Source of the DNA: Candidatus Alistipes avicola
Lineage (GTDB): Bacteria > Bacteroidota > Bacteroidia > Bacteroidales > Rikenellaceae
Direction of reading: 5' to 3'
Length of the DNA: 64,000 nt
Assembly (NCBI GenBank): GCA_019118565.1
Contig: DWYR01000013.1
Span: 62,001-126,000 of the forward strand
Below the pieces are notes generated by a model that saw only the letters and a list, made by a program, of their open reading frames with translations, did no database searches and was not told the origin of the DNA. Below are positions 1 to 8,202 of this stretch, in pieces (position 1 is the stretch's first letter; the number at the start of each line of letters is the position of its first letter). The translations under genes and the position numbers were made by a program.

Positions 1-384
1 CGCTACCGTATAGCCCGTCTGCTCACTTCGCCACTGCCCTCACTGCCGACACTGAAAGCCCTGCTCGAATATGCCGCAGAGGGAGTAAAGGAGCCGTGTG
101 AAGATTGCGAACTCTTTGTCCGCGACGGATATTGGGGATTCCGTTGTGCGGATTGCGAAGTGATTCCACCCCTCTACAGTGCAGGGTTCGACTTCACGGA
201 AGGGGTAGCCGCCGTACAAACAGGGCGCACGTGGCACTTCATCGACCGGACTGGGAAGGTCGTCATTGACTGCTCGTCATATGAAGCCGTAAAACCCTTC
301 TCCCGCGGACAAGCCGTGGTCATAAAAGAGGGCCGGAGAGTGACAATCGACCGATCCGGGAAGGAACTTCTTCCCGAAGAGTAG
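1..384 (+). CDS. WG-repeat protein, C-terminal part (cut by window edge)
   Basis: An open frame runs from base 1 to a TAG stop at 382-384, so only the last 127 residues are visible. Two or three WG-type repeats can be read: a 'DGYWGFRC' segment, 'FDFTEGVAAVQ' followed by 'WHFIDRTGKVVID', and 'VKPFSRGQAVV' followed by 'VTIDRSGKELLPEE'. WG repeats are about 30-residue beta units found in many Bacteroidota proteins; no catalytic role is implied. The repeat style matches the C-terminal half of the gene at 3063-4064, so the two may be paralogs bracketing the DUF4954 and vWA genes. The N-terminal half, which could hold a kinase-like domain, lies outside the window. Family confident, function unknown. 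Confidence 0.75.
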   Translation, partial: RYRIARLLTSPLPSLPTLKALLEYAAEGVKEPCEDCELFVRDGYWGFRCADCEVIPPLYSAGFDFTEGVAAVQTGRTWHFIDRTGKVVIDCSSYEAVKPFSRGQAVVIKEGRRVTIDRSGKELLPEE

Positions 385-446
385 CCATTCCCTTTTCCCG
401 CGACAGGAATTTTGCCGGAAAACATACTAATTCAAAGACAAATACC

Positions 447-454
447 TATCTTTG
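447..454 (+). promoter_or_regulatory. -7 promoter box TATCTTTG
   Basis: This is an exact match to the Bacteroidota -7 consensus TAnnTTTG, ending 22 bases before the DUF4954 start codon. No TTG was found 19-23 bases upstream, so only the -7 element is supported. It suggests that the DUF4954 / vWA / pseudokinase genes form their own transcription unit, separate from the WG gene ending at 384. Confidence 0.6.
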
Positions 455-476
455 TAAAAATATAAGCATATACGCA

Positions 477-2204
477 ATGTCCCAATACAGAAATATATCG
501 CCACAGGAAATCGCTGCCGTCGAGGCACTCGGCACGTCGGCCGAATCGTGGTCCGATGTGATGGTTTGCGACGATTTTGTCCCCACGCAACTGGTCCAAA
601 GCCGGCTTGAGGGAGCGATCTGGATCGATTCCGGAGCCCGGATTGTCCGTTCGACCGTTCGGAACTACCGCATTGGTGCAGGCTCCCTGATCGAGGGGGT
701 AACGGCACTCGAATGCCGGCAAGAGTCCTCGTTCGGCAATGGGGTCGAGGTGGCGACGATCAACGAGAACGGTGGGCGCAGTGTGCGTATCTGTGACACG
801 CTGACCGCTCAGGTAGCCTATCTTCAGGCCCTCTACGGCCATCGTCCGGAGGCGGTCGCAGCCATCAAACGGATGGTCGGTGAGGAGGCTGCCAAGCGAA
901 ACGATACGATCGGCACGATCGGCACCGATGTCCGCATTACGGGGGCACGTCTGATCCGTGAGGTTCGCATCGGGGATCGCGTCACCATCGACGGAGCATC
1001 GCTGCTCGAAAACGGTACAATCTGTGCCGGTGCCCACATCGGATGCGACGTTCAGGCCCATGATTTCATCGTGGCCGAAGATGCCCACATCGACGGAGGT
1101 GCCCTGCTGGAGCGCTGTTTCGTCGGAGAGTGCTGTCACATCGGGAAGCACTTCTCGGCCGTCGATTCCCTCTTTTTTGCCAACTGCCACTGCGAGAACG
1201 GCGAGGCCGTTTCGATCTTCGCAGGACCCTATACGGTTTCCCACCACAAAGCCTCGCTGCTCATTGCCGGCATGTTCTCGTTCTTCAATGCCGGCAGCGC
1301 AGCCAACCAGAGCAACCACCTCTTCAAGAGCGGCCCGGTACACCAGGCCATCCACTTGAGAGGGTGTAAGTTCGGCAGCGGCACCTACATCATGGCTCCG
1401 GCTGCCGAGGGTGCCTTCACGCTGGTGCTGGGACGCCACTCCAAACACCACGACACAACAATGTTCCCCTACTCATACCTGGTCGAGCAGGAGGGACGTT
1501 CGGCCCTGATGCCGGGTGCCAACCTGATAAGCTACGGCACGGTACGCGACATCGAGAAATGGCCCGCCCGCGACCGGCGCACGATCAAGCGCGACCGGAT
1601 CAACTTCGAGGAGGAGAACCCCTACCTCACCGGGGCGATGATCGACGCGGTCAATACACTCAACGAATTGGCAGAGGCCAATCCGCAGGCGGATAGCTAC
1701 GTACACAATCAGGCCGTCATCAAGGCCGTGCAGATGCGACGGGGGCTCAAACTCTATAACAAGGCGATCGTCGCCTCGCTCGGGGCAATGCTCGCACGTA
1801 CAGATCAGGGAACAGCCGAAGGGAGAGGACGCTGGAGCGATCTGGCAGGTCAATACGCACCCCGCAGCATCGTCCGGAAGATTCTGGACGGAGTCGAATC
1901 GGGTGCAATCGACTCACTTGAAGCCATCGACCGCGAGTTCACATGTGTCGCTGAACAATACGACCGTTATGCCCGCGGTTGGGCAGAGGCACTGCTCGCC
2001 GAACTGTTGGGACACACCCCCTCGCCGGAGGAGATCGCCGAGGCCATCGCCGCCGGTGAGCGTACCCGCGCCGAACTCCGCAAATCGGCCGAAGATGACA
2101 AGACCCGCGACTTTTCGGAACAGATGTCAATCGGCTACGGAATCGAAGCCGACACACCCGAGGAGCGCCAAAAGGACTACCACATCGTAAGAGGAATTCA
2201 ATAA
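477..2204 (+). CDS. DUF4954 family protein (left-handed beta-helix fold)
   Basis: A 575-residue protein recognised as DUF4954, a Bacteroidota/Spirochaetes family related to hexapeptide-repeat sugar-nucleotide enzymes. Short imperfect hexapeptide runs typical of a left-handed parallel beta-helix occur at about residues 43-75 and 145-225 ('IGTDVRITGARLIREVRIG', 'ICAGAHIGCDVQAHDFIVA'). The stretch around residues 248-290, with 'FAGPYTVSHHKAS' and 'FNAGSAANQSNHLF', is the most family-like part. The C-terminal 200 residues are helical and charged. No signal peptide is seen, so it is probably cytosolic. Its stop overlaps the next ATG by one base (TAATG), implying translational coupling to the vWA gene. 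The family has no established reaction; acyl- or nucleotidyl-transfer on sugars is only an analogy. Confidence 0.88.
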   Translation: MSQYRNISPQEIAAVEALGTSAESWSDVMVCDDFVPTQLVQSRLEGAIWIDSGARIVRSTVRNYRIGAGSLIEGVTALECRQESSFGNGVEVATINENGGRSVRICDTLTAQVAYLQALYGHRPEAVAAIKRMVGEEAAKRNDTIGTIGTDVRITGARLIREVRIGDRVTIDGASLLENGTICAGAHIGCDVQAHDFIVAEDAHIDGGALLERCFVGECCHIGKHFSAVDSLFFANCHCENGEAVSIFAGPYTVSHHKASLLIAGMFSFFNAGSAANQSNHLFKSGPVHQAIHLRGCKFGSGTYIMAPAAEGAFTLVLGRHSKHHDTTMFPYSYLVEQEGRSALMPGANLISYGTVRDIEKWPARDRRTIKRDRINFEEENPYLTGAMIDAVNTLNELAEANPQADSYVHNQAVIKAVQMRRGLKLYNKAIVASLGAMLARTDQGTAEGRGRWSDLAGQYAPRSIVRKILDGVESGAIDSLEAIDREFTCVAEQYDRYARGWAEALLAELLGHTPSPEEIAEAIAAGERTRAELRKSAEDDKTRDFSEQMSIGYGIEADTPEERQKDYHIVRGIQ

Positions 2205-3058
2205 TGTATACGCAAAGCATCACACGGACACACCGAACGGCCTTCATTCTGGCCATTGACCAATCGGGGTCGATGGCCGAGCGACTGCTGTTCCGGGGAC
2301 GGGAGACCACGAAGGCTGCAGCCGTCGCCGAAGTGACGAACCGGCTGTTGTTCGAACTGATCGAACGGGCCCGGCGCAGCGAGCAGGTGCGCGACTATTA
2401 CGACATCGCCGTACTCGGCTATTCGGGCGACGGAATCGTCTCCATGCTCGATGATCCGCAAACGCTGGTTCCCGTATCGCGGCTGGCCGAGATGCCGGTC
2501 GAATACACCGAAACGGTTGTCGAACGCCGCATGCCGGGCGGAGAGCCGACCCTGCGCAAAATCACCATGCCTGCATGGGTCGCGCCGAAGGCCGCCGGAG
2601 CCACTCCGATGTACGAGACGCTGCTCGAGATCCGTGATCTGGCAAGATGCTGGTGCGACAATCCGGCCAACGCGGAGAGTTTCCCGCCGATGGTCTTCAA
2701 CATCACCGACGGCGAATCGTCGGACTGTGACGAAAGAGAGCTCATCGAACTCAGCGAAAAGATCCGCTCGATCGCAACGAAGGAGGGGAAGGTTTTGCTG
2801 ATCAACATCCATATCGCTACCGCGGCCGACACCCGGGCGCTCATCTTCCCGACCGAAGAGGAGCTCGGTTACGGGAACCGCTATGCACGGCTGCTCTACG
2901 ACTGCTCGAGCCCGATGCCCGATCAGTTCACCGAAGCGATCCGGCAGGTGCGGGGCGACCATGCCGAGCCGCCGTTCCGGGGCATGAGTTACAACACCTC
3001 CATTTCGGAGCTGATCGCCATCCTCAACATCGGATCGATCAGTATCAAATTACAGTAG
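2204..3058 (+). CDS. von Willebrand factor A domain protein
   Basis: A 284-residue protein that is essentially one vWA domain with no signal peptide or membrane span. The metal-ion-dependent adhesion site is complete: DxSxS at D19, S21 and S23 ('AIDQSGS'), a threonine at about T134 ('GATPMYET') and an aspartate at about D169 ('ITDGESSD'). An intact MIDAS implies Mg2+-dependent protein binding. It overlaps DUF4954 by one base and is followed after four bases by the pseudokinase/WG gene, so the three are probably co-translated. Cytosolic vWA proteins of this size next to kinase-like proteins recall TerY-type vWA/kinase/phosphatase signalling sets. That parallel is inference; the binding partner is not visible in the sequence. 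Confidence 0.88.
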   Translation: MYTQSITRTHRTAFILAIDQSGSMAERLLFRGRETTKAAAVAEVTNRLLFELIERARRSEQVRDYYDIAVLGYSGDGIVSMLDDPQTLVPVSRLAEMPVEYTETVVERRMPGGEPTLRKITMPAWVAPKAAGATPMYETLLEIRDLARCWCDNPANAESFPPMVFNITDGESSDCDERELIELSEKIRSIATKEGKVLLINIHIATAADTRALIFPTEEELGYGNRYARLLYDCSSPMPDQFTEAIRQVRGDHAEPPFRGMSYNTSISELIAILNIGSISIKLQ

Positions 3059-3062
3059 TGCA

Positions 3063-4064
3063 ATGAACATACCCACCCTGTATCACTTCACCGAAGCCCT
3101 CGAGGCTCCCGACCTGTTGCTGGCAACGCTCCGCGACTGCCAGCCCCGCCGCACCGCGACGGGCGGGATCGCCATGAGCCGCACGAGCCGCTTTGCCGAG
3201 GTCGAAATCCGGTGGAATGGGGCCCGATACCTGCTCTGCTTCCCGCTCTCGGGGGCAGCCATCTTTTCGGTGGAGCAAACGGCCGCAAAACTCAAATACC
3301 TGCAGACGGAACTGCTCACAGACTATCTTCTGCTGCGGGACGAGATGATCTTCACGGACGATGAAGGCCAGCCCCATCACTGCGATCTGATCCTCCACCG
3401 GCTTCCCGACGGAGAGCCGCTCAACAAGTGTGTCTGGCAATACGATGCCGAAACGCTGCTGCGGAGAGTCGATGAACTGGAGCAGGGATTGCTGCAACTC
3501 GACTTTCACCACAACAACCTGAAAGCGGAGAACCTCATCGTCACCCCGCAGGGACGGCTGATTCCCATTCGTTACCACTTTGCCCGATTCGGATCGGGCA
3601 GCGATGCGGAGCAGTTCGAGGCGCTGCGCCGCCTCATCCGCGAAGAGGCCTCGGCAGGAATGGAGCTGCACGAGCCAACGGCACCCGCATACCGCACCCG
3701 GCCGGAATTCACGGGACACCTCTTTGTCGGCGAGATGTCCGACATGCTGATCCGGGTCGAGGACGAGGCCGGATACGGCTACGTGGATACGAGCAATCGC
3801 ACGGTCATCGCCCCGCAGTTCATCTGGGCAGCCGACTTCCGCGAGGGACGCGCCGAGGTACAGACGGCCGAAGGCATGGGTTTGATCGACAAGCAGGGAC
3901 GCTACGTAATCGAACCCCGCTACGAGATTGTGGATTTCAACCCCTATACGGGATGTACCCGTCTGCGTCGGGAGGGTCTCTGGGCGCTGGCCGACTACAA
4001 CGGCCGGATCGCCACCGAGTTCACACCCCGCTACATCGAAGAGGATGAATATATCGAAGTTTAA
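3063..4064 (+). CDS. pseudokinase-like domain fused to WG repeats
   Basis: A 333-residue protein with two parts. Residues about 45-180 resemble a protein-kinase core: a hinge-like 'LILHRLPDGEPL' near 109, then 'FHHNNLKAENLIV' at 148-160, which matches the catalytic loop HRDLKPENIL with Asn in place of the catalytic Asp. 'RYHFARFG' at 170-177 sits where DFG belongs, with His for Asp. No clear VAIK lysine is seen, so catalysis is doubtful. Residues about 237-320 are WG repeats ('YGYVDTSNRTVIAPQF', 'GMGLIDKQGRYVIEPRY'). It starts four bases after the vWA stop. The kinase assignment is by eye and needs a profile or structure comparison; the WG part is firm. Confidence 0.65.
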   Translation: MNIPTLYHFTEALEAPDLLLATLRDCQPRRTATGGIAMSRTSRFAEVEIRWNGARYLLCFPLSGAAIFSVEQTAAKLKYLQTELLTDYLLLRDEMIFTDDEGQPHHCDLILHRLPDGEPLNKCVWQYDAETLLRRVDELEQGLLQLDFHHNNLKAENLIVTPQGRLIPIRYHFARFGSGSDAEQFEALRRLIREEASAGMELHEPTAPAYRTRPEFTGHLFVGEMSDMLIRVEDEAGYGYVDTSNRTVIAPQFIWAADFREGRAEVQTAEGMGLIDKQGRYVIEPRYEIVDFNPYTGCTRLRREGLWALADYNGRIATEFTPRYIEEDEYIEV

Positions 4065-4097
4065 CCAAAACCATATAAAAGACCAAAATCGAAAAAC

Positions 4098-5027
4098 ATG
4101 GAAAAGATAAAATGCTTGATCATCGGCAGCGGCCCTGCGGGCTTCACGGCTGCCATCTATGCGTCGCGTGCCAATCTGGCTCCGGTTCTGTATGAGGGAA
4201 TCACCCCGGGCGGCCAGCTGACCACCACGACCGAAATCGAGAACTTTCCGGGCTATCCCGAAGGGGTGGACGGTCCGAAGATGATGGACGACCTGCGCCG
4301 TCAGGCACAGCGTTTCGGCACAGACGTTCGCTCCGGCATGATTACGAGCGTAGACCTTTCGCACCGTCCGTTCGTCGTGACGGTAAACGGCGAGCAGCAG
4401 ATCGAGGCCGAGTCGCTGATCGTCTCCACGGGCGCAACGGCCAAATACCTCGGCCTCCCCTCCGAGGAGAAGTTCAAGGGAATGGGTGTAAGCGCCTGCG
4501 CAACCTGCGACGGCTTCTTCTACCGCAAGAAGGATGTAGCGGTAGTGGGCGGCGGTGATACGGCCTGCGAGGAGGCAACCTATCTGGCAACGCTCTGCCG
4601 TCAGGTCTATCTGATTGTCCGCAAGCCCTATCTGCGTGCTTCGAAGGCGATGCAGGAGCGCGTGATGAACACGCCCAACATCAAGGTTCTCTTCGAGCAC
4701 AACACGGCCGAGATCCTCGGCGACGAGTCGGGTGTTACGGGAGCCCTGCTGCGTAACGGCCAGGGCGAGCAGACCAAGATCGACATCGCAGGTATCTTCA
4801 TGGCCATCGGACACCACCCCAACACGGAGATCTTTGCCGGACAGCTCGAACTCGACGGCGAAGGCTACATCAAGACCGTACCGGGCACCTCGAAGACCAG
4901 TGTCGAGGGTGTATTTGCAGCCGGCGACGTGAAGGACCCCTCCTACCGTCAGGCCATCGTAGCCGCCGGATCGGGATGTATCGCCGCCATGGACTGCGAG
5001 CGTTTCCTTTCGAGCACGTCACACTAA
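4098..5027 (+). CDS. trxB: thioredoxin-disulfide reductase
   Basis: A 309-residue flavoprotein that reduces thioredoxin with NADPH in the cytosol. The FAD-binding GxGxxG is at 10-15 ('GSGPAG'), the redox-active CxxC is C134/C137 ('ACATCDGFF'), the NADPH-binding motif is at about 149-160 ('VVGGGDTACEEA'), and the C-terminal FAD motif is 'GVFAAGDVKD'. Length is normal for low-molecular-weight TrxR. It begins 33 bases after the pseudokinase/WG gene; whether it shares that transcript is unclear. It is followed by a 120-base gap with two inverted repeats before rnz. Confidence 0.97.
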   Translation: MEKIKCLIIGSGPAGFTAAIYASRANLAPVLYEGITPGGQLTTTTEIENFPGYPEGVDGPKMMDDLRRQAQRFGTDVRSGMITSVDLSHRPFVVTVNGEQQIEAESLIVSTGATAKYLGLPSEEKFKGMGVSACATCDGFFYRKKDVAVVGGGDTACEEATYLATLCRQVYLIVRKPYLRASKAMQERVMNTPNIKVLFEHNTAEILGDESGVTGALLRNGQGEQTKIDIAGIFMAIGHHPNTEIFAGQLELDGEGYIKTVPGTSKTSVEGVFAAGDVKDPSYRQAIVAAGSGCIAAMDCERFLSSTSH

Positions 5028-5085
5028 GAGTACACATTCGGGCTGGACGGCTTTTGGCCACACCCGAAAAACAACAGTTCGACCA

Positions 5086-5119
5086 CAGCCGGATCCCCTG
5101 CAAAGGGGGATACCGGCTG
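5086..5119 (+). other. stem-loop between trxB and rnz
   Basis: CAGCCGG plus ATCCCC pairs with GGGGAT plus CCGGCTG across a TGCAAA loop, with a one-base bulge, giving a strong GC-rich hairpin. No T-run follows on the plus strand, so it is not a textbook terminator. It could be the trxB transcript 3' end or part of the rnz leader. A weaker TTCGGG/CCCGAA repeat lies just upstream at about 5038-5068. Confidence 0.5.
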
Positions 5120-5147
5120 TCGGTTGAATGACAAACCTTTGTAAAAG

Positions 5148-6077
5148 ATGAGTTTCAGCGTAACCATACTGGGATCCGCCTCGGCCAAGCCCACCCCCAA
5201 CCGTCACCCTTCGGCACAGATCGTCAATGTGAACGAGCAATACTTTCTGGTCGATGCCGGCGAAGGGGTGCAGCAGCAAATGTTCCGCTACGGGATCAAT
5301 CCCCTGAAGATACGGGCCGTATTCATCTCCCATCTGCACGGGGATCACGTCTACGGACTCTTCCCGCTCATCTCCACTCTCGCCCTCTACGGCAAAAAGA
5401 CTCCGCTGCCGATCTTCGGCCCCGCCCCGCTGGGCGAAATGCTTGAAAACCACCTCCGCTACTTCGATCCGGAGCTACCCTATGCCATCGAATGGCAACC
5501 CGTCGATACGACCCGGCACGCCCTGCTGCTGGAGAATCGGACACTGGAGGTATGGAGCGTACCGCTGCGGCATCGGGTCCCCACATCGGGTTTTCTCTTC
5601 CGGGAAAAGGAGCCGCCACTGAATGTCCGCAAGGAGAAGATCGAGGAGTATGGACTCTCGATCGCCCAGATCACGGCAGCCAAACGGGGCGAAGACGTTT
5701 CCCTTGCCGACGGACAGCTGATCCCCAACATGGGACTCACCTACCGGCCCTATGCCCCGCGTGCCTACGCCTATCTCTCCGACACGAGCTACTCGCCCAA
5801 GGCGGCCCGGCTCGTCGAGGGTGTCGATCTGCTCTACCATGAGGCCACCTATGCCCATCTGGAGCGCAAGATCGCCCGCGAGCGAGGGCACTCGACGGCC
5901 ATCGAGGCGGCACGGGTTGCCATGAATGCCCAGGTCGGGAGACTCGTCATCGGCCACTACTCGTCCCGCTACAAGGATGAAGAGGTATTGGTAAACGAGG
6001 CCCGCACACTCTTTGCGGAGAGCTATCCTGCCACCGAGGGCAAGACATTCACCATCGAAGCCCGCAAAACACTATGA
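5148..6077 (+). CDS. rnz: ribonuclease Z
   Basis: A 309-residue metallo-beta-lactamase-fold endonuclease that trims the 3' trailer of tRNA precursors. The zinc-binding HxHxDH is at 62-67 ('HLHGDH'). Other family landmarks are 'VDAGEGVQQQM' (33-44), 'YLSDTSYS' with the bridging Asp, 'HEATYAH', and a late 'IGHYSSRY' His. Length fits the short bacterial RNase Z. An AACCTTTG sequence at 5134-5141, one mismatch from the -7 consensus, lies just before the ATG. Its TGA overlaps the next ATG (ATGA), coupling it to the RNA methyltransferase gene. Confidence 0.96.
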   Translation: MSFSVTILGSASAKPTPNRHPSAQIVNVNEQYFLVDAGEGVQQQMFRYGINPLKIRAVFISHLHGDHVYGLFPLISTLALYGKKTPLPIFGPAPLGEMLENHLRYFDPELPYAIEWQPVDTTRHALLLENRTLEVWSVPLRHRVPTSGFLFREKEPPLNVRKEKIEEYGLSIAQITAAKRGEDVSLADGQLIPNMGLTYRPYAPRAYAYLSDTSYSPKAARLVEGVDLLYHEATYAHLERKIARERGHSTAIEAARVAMNAQVGRLVIGHYSSRYKDEEVLVNEARTLFAESYPATEGKTFTIEARKTL

Positions 6078-6823
6078 CCAAAGCCGAGATACAACTGATC
6101 CGCTCGCTGGCGGACAAACGCAACCGCACCGAAACGGGGCTCTTCGTAGCCGAAGGACACAAACTGATCGGGGAGCTGCTGAGCTCCACCTTCACCGTTC
6201 GCAAGATCTTCTCGCTGGAGGGGGTGTTCGAAGGGGAGAAGGTCGAAATACTCTCCCCGAAAGAGATGGAACGCATCTCCCACCTGAAGAGTCCGTCCGA
6301 CTCGCTGGCGCTGGTAGAGATCCCGCAGGAGCATTTCCGCCCGGAGAGCCTCACCTCGCAGCTGACCCTGGCCCTGGACGAGGTGCAGAACCCGGGCAAT
6401 CTGGGAACCATCATCCGGCTGGCCGACTGGTTCGGCATCACGCAGATCGTATGCTCGCCCACGACCGCCGACTGCTTCAACCCCAAGGTCGTGCAGGCGA
6501 CCATGGGGGCGATCCTGCGGGTCAAGGTCCACTACACGGATCTTGCTCCCCTGCTGGCCCAAGCCAGGACGCACGACGTGCCCGTGTACGGCACCTTCCT
6601 CGAAGGAGAAAACCTCTACTCGGCCGAACTTTCGACTCGTGGAGGAATTATCCTGATGGGCAACGAGGGACAAGGCATCTCGGAGGCTGTCGCCCGACAG
6701 GTTTCGCACAAGCTCTTCATCCCGCCCTATCCGGCCGGCCGTACGGGTTCCGAGTCACTCAACGTCGCCATCGCAACGGCCATTGTCTGCGCCGAATTCC
6801 GTCGTCGCGCCACCTGCCGATAA
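6074..6823 (+). CDS. TrmH/SpoU family RNA 2'-O-methyltransferase
   Basis: A 249-residue SPOUT-class enzyme that methylates ribose 2'-OH in rRNA or tRNA using AdoMet. The three SpoU motifs are present: 'NPGNLGTIIRLADWFGI', 'MGNEGQGIS' and 'PPYPAGRTGSESLNVAIATA'. The N-terminal 75 residues form a small substrate-binding domain of the kind seen in TrmH-like rRNA methylases. The start codon overlaps the rnz stop (ATGA), so both are likely on one RNA-processing transcript. The target nucleotide cannot be told from sequence. A weak hairpin with a T-rich tail follows at 6846-6884. Confidence 0.92.
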   Translation: MTKAEIQLIRSLADKRNRTETGLFVAEGHKLIGELLSSTFTVRKIFSLEGVFEGEKVEILSPKEMERISHLKSPSDSLALVEIPQEHFRPESLTSQLTLALDEVQNPGNLGTIIRLADWFGITQIVCSPTTADCFNPKVVQATMGAILRVKVHYTDLAPLLAQARTHDVPVYGTFLEGENLYSAELSTRGGIILMGNEGQGISEAVARQVSHKLFIPPYPAGRTGSESLNVAIATAIVCAEFRRRATCR

Positions 6824-6845
6824 ACCGGCCCCAAAAAGAGAAAAA

Positions 6846-6884
6846 GATCCGCTTCCGACTATTCGGGAACGGATTTTATCTTTT
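6846..6884 (+). terminator. probable terminator after the rnz / methyltransferase pair
   Basis: GATCCG-c-TTCC pairs with GGAACGGAT across a short loop with one unpaired base. It is followed by a T-rich stretch (TTTTATCTTTT). Confidence 0.5.
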
Positions 6885-6989
6885 ACCCGAAATCTCACAA
6901 GAAAGGAATTCACCGCCTTAATTGTCGCTTTCACCCACATATTCGGCCATATTTTTGATAAAAAAAAGCGGAACACGGGGAAAATATCC

Positions 6990-6997
6990 TATATTTG
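6990..6997 (+). promoter_or_regulatory. -7 promoter box TATATTTG for pdxA
   Basis: An exact TAnnTTTG match 91 bases before the pdxA ATG. The implied leader of about 85 bases contains the inverted repeat at 7013-7064. No upstream TTG at standard spacing is visible. Confidence 0.6.
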
Positions 6998-7012
6998 TAA
7001 ATTGAAACAGAG

Positions 7013-7064
7013 CGTTTTCGAGCGAATCCGAACGAGCGTAAAATCTCGGTGAGCAGCGAAAACG
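7013..7064 (+). other. inverted repeat in the pdxA leader
   Basis: CGTTTTCG at 7013-7020 and CGAAAACG at 7057-7064 are perfect complements and would close a 36-base loop in the 5' leader. The loop has several CGAGCG/CGAACG-like units that could form inner pairs. No known riboswitch is recognised. The sequence ends 24 bases before the start codon. Confidence 0.45.
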
Positions 7065-7088
7065 GGATAGAAGAGCAGCAAGCAAATT

Positions 7089-8183
7089 ATGTCAGATAAT
7101 AAACTCAAAATAGGCATTACGCAGGGAGACCCAAACGGAATCGGATGGGAGGTCATTCTGAAGACCCTCGCAGATTCCCGTATGGCCGAATTCTGCACGC
7201 CAATTATCTACGGTTCACAAAAAGCAGCCGAATTCTACCAGAAAACGATCCCCGATCTGGGAAATATCAACCTGAATGTCGTTGCATCCGCCCGGGAAGC
7301 CCGCCGCGGGAAGATCAATATCGTATTGTGCGACGACGATGTAAAGATCGAGCCGGGTGTAGCAACCCCCGAGGCAGGTCGCGCAGCAGCCGATGCCCTG
7401 CGTCTGGCCATTGCTGATCTGAAAGAGGATGCAATCGATGCCCTCGTTACAGCCCCGATCGACAAGGAGTCGATCCAGGCCGACGATTTCCAATATACGG
7501 GACACACCGAATTCCTGGCTGCCGAATTGGACGGGGAACCGCTGATGATGATGTGCAGCGACCTGCTGCGCGTAGGACTCGTCACGATTCACATCCCCGT
7601 TACCGAGGTGAGCCACGAGATGACCAAAAACCGGATCGTCGAGCGTCTCGAACAGATGCGCAAGTCTCTGAAGGAGGACTTCGCTGTCGTCGAGCCGAAA
7701 ATCGCGGTGCTCTCGCTCAACCCCCATGCCGGAGACGGCGGCCTGCTCGGATCGGAAGAAGAGCATATCATCCGCCCCGCCATCAACGAGGCTTACGAGC
7801 GTGGTATCCTGGCTTTCGGCCCCTTCTCGGCCGACGGGTTCTTCGCTACGGGACACTACAGCCACTACGATGCCGTACTGGCCATGTATCACGACCAGGG
7901 TCTGGCTCCCTTCAAGACCCTCTCGCCCGACGGAGTGAACTTCACGGCCTGCCTGAGCAAAGTCCGCACCTCGCCCGACCACGGCGTGGCTTTCGACATT
8001 GCCGGTCAGGGCAAAGCCGACCCGCAGTCGATGCTCAACGCCCTCTTCATGGCAATCGACATCGTACGCAACCGCCGCGCCTGGGCCGAATGGACACGCA
8101 ACCCGCTGCCCCACATAGAACGGGAGAAGGGAGGACGCGACATCTCGGTCAAGGACCTTCCCTATACGGAGAAAGAGGCCTAA
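7089..8183 (+). CDS. pdxA: 4-hydroxythreonine-4-phosphate dehydrogenase
   Basis: A 364-residue NAD-dependent enzyme of the DXP-dependent pyridoxal phosphate pathway. It oxidises 4-phosphohydroxythreonine for condensation by PdxJ, whose gene is also in the window (22250-22966). Family landmarks are 'GDPNGIGWEV' at the N terminus, 'TAPIDKESI', 'YTGHTEFLA' with a metal-ligand His, 'NPHAGDGG', 'AMYHDQGLAPFK' and 'TSPDHGVAFDIAG'. Length is slightly above the E. coli enzyme, with a charged C-terminal tail. A promoter and a structured leader precede it, and a small membrane-protein gene follows after 19 bases. Confidence 0.96.
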   Translation: MSDNKLKIGITQGDPNGIGWEVILKTLADSRMAEFCTPIIYGSQKAAEFYQKTIPDLGNINLNVVASAREARRGKINIVLCDDDVKIEPGVATPEAGRAAADALRLAIADLKEDAIDALVTAPIDKESIQADDFQYTGHTEFLAAELDGEPLMMMCSDLLRVGLVTIHIPVTEVSHEMTKNRIVERLEQMRKSLKEDFAVVEPKIAVLSLNPHAGDGGLLGSEEEHIIRPAINEAYERGILAFGPFSADGFFATGHYSHYDAVLAMYHDQGLAPFKTLSPDGVNFTACLSKVRTSPDHGVAFDIAGQGKADPQSMLNALFMAIDIVRNRRAWAEWTRNPLPHIEREKGGRDISVKDLPYTEKEA

Positions 8184-8202
8184 ACCCAAACGACAGAAAA
8201 AG

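Noticed and set aside
432..1451. Long minus-strand open frame (339 codons) opposite DUF4954
   Set aside because: It mirrors the codon usage of the DUF4954 gene on the other strand. It has no recognisable motif, and the plus-strand gene is a known family.
3045..4817. 590-codon minus-strand frame across the pseudokinase and trxB
   Set aside because: It spans two real genes and the gap between them; it is a GC-driven shadow with no family motif.
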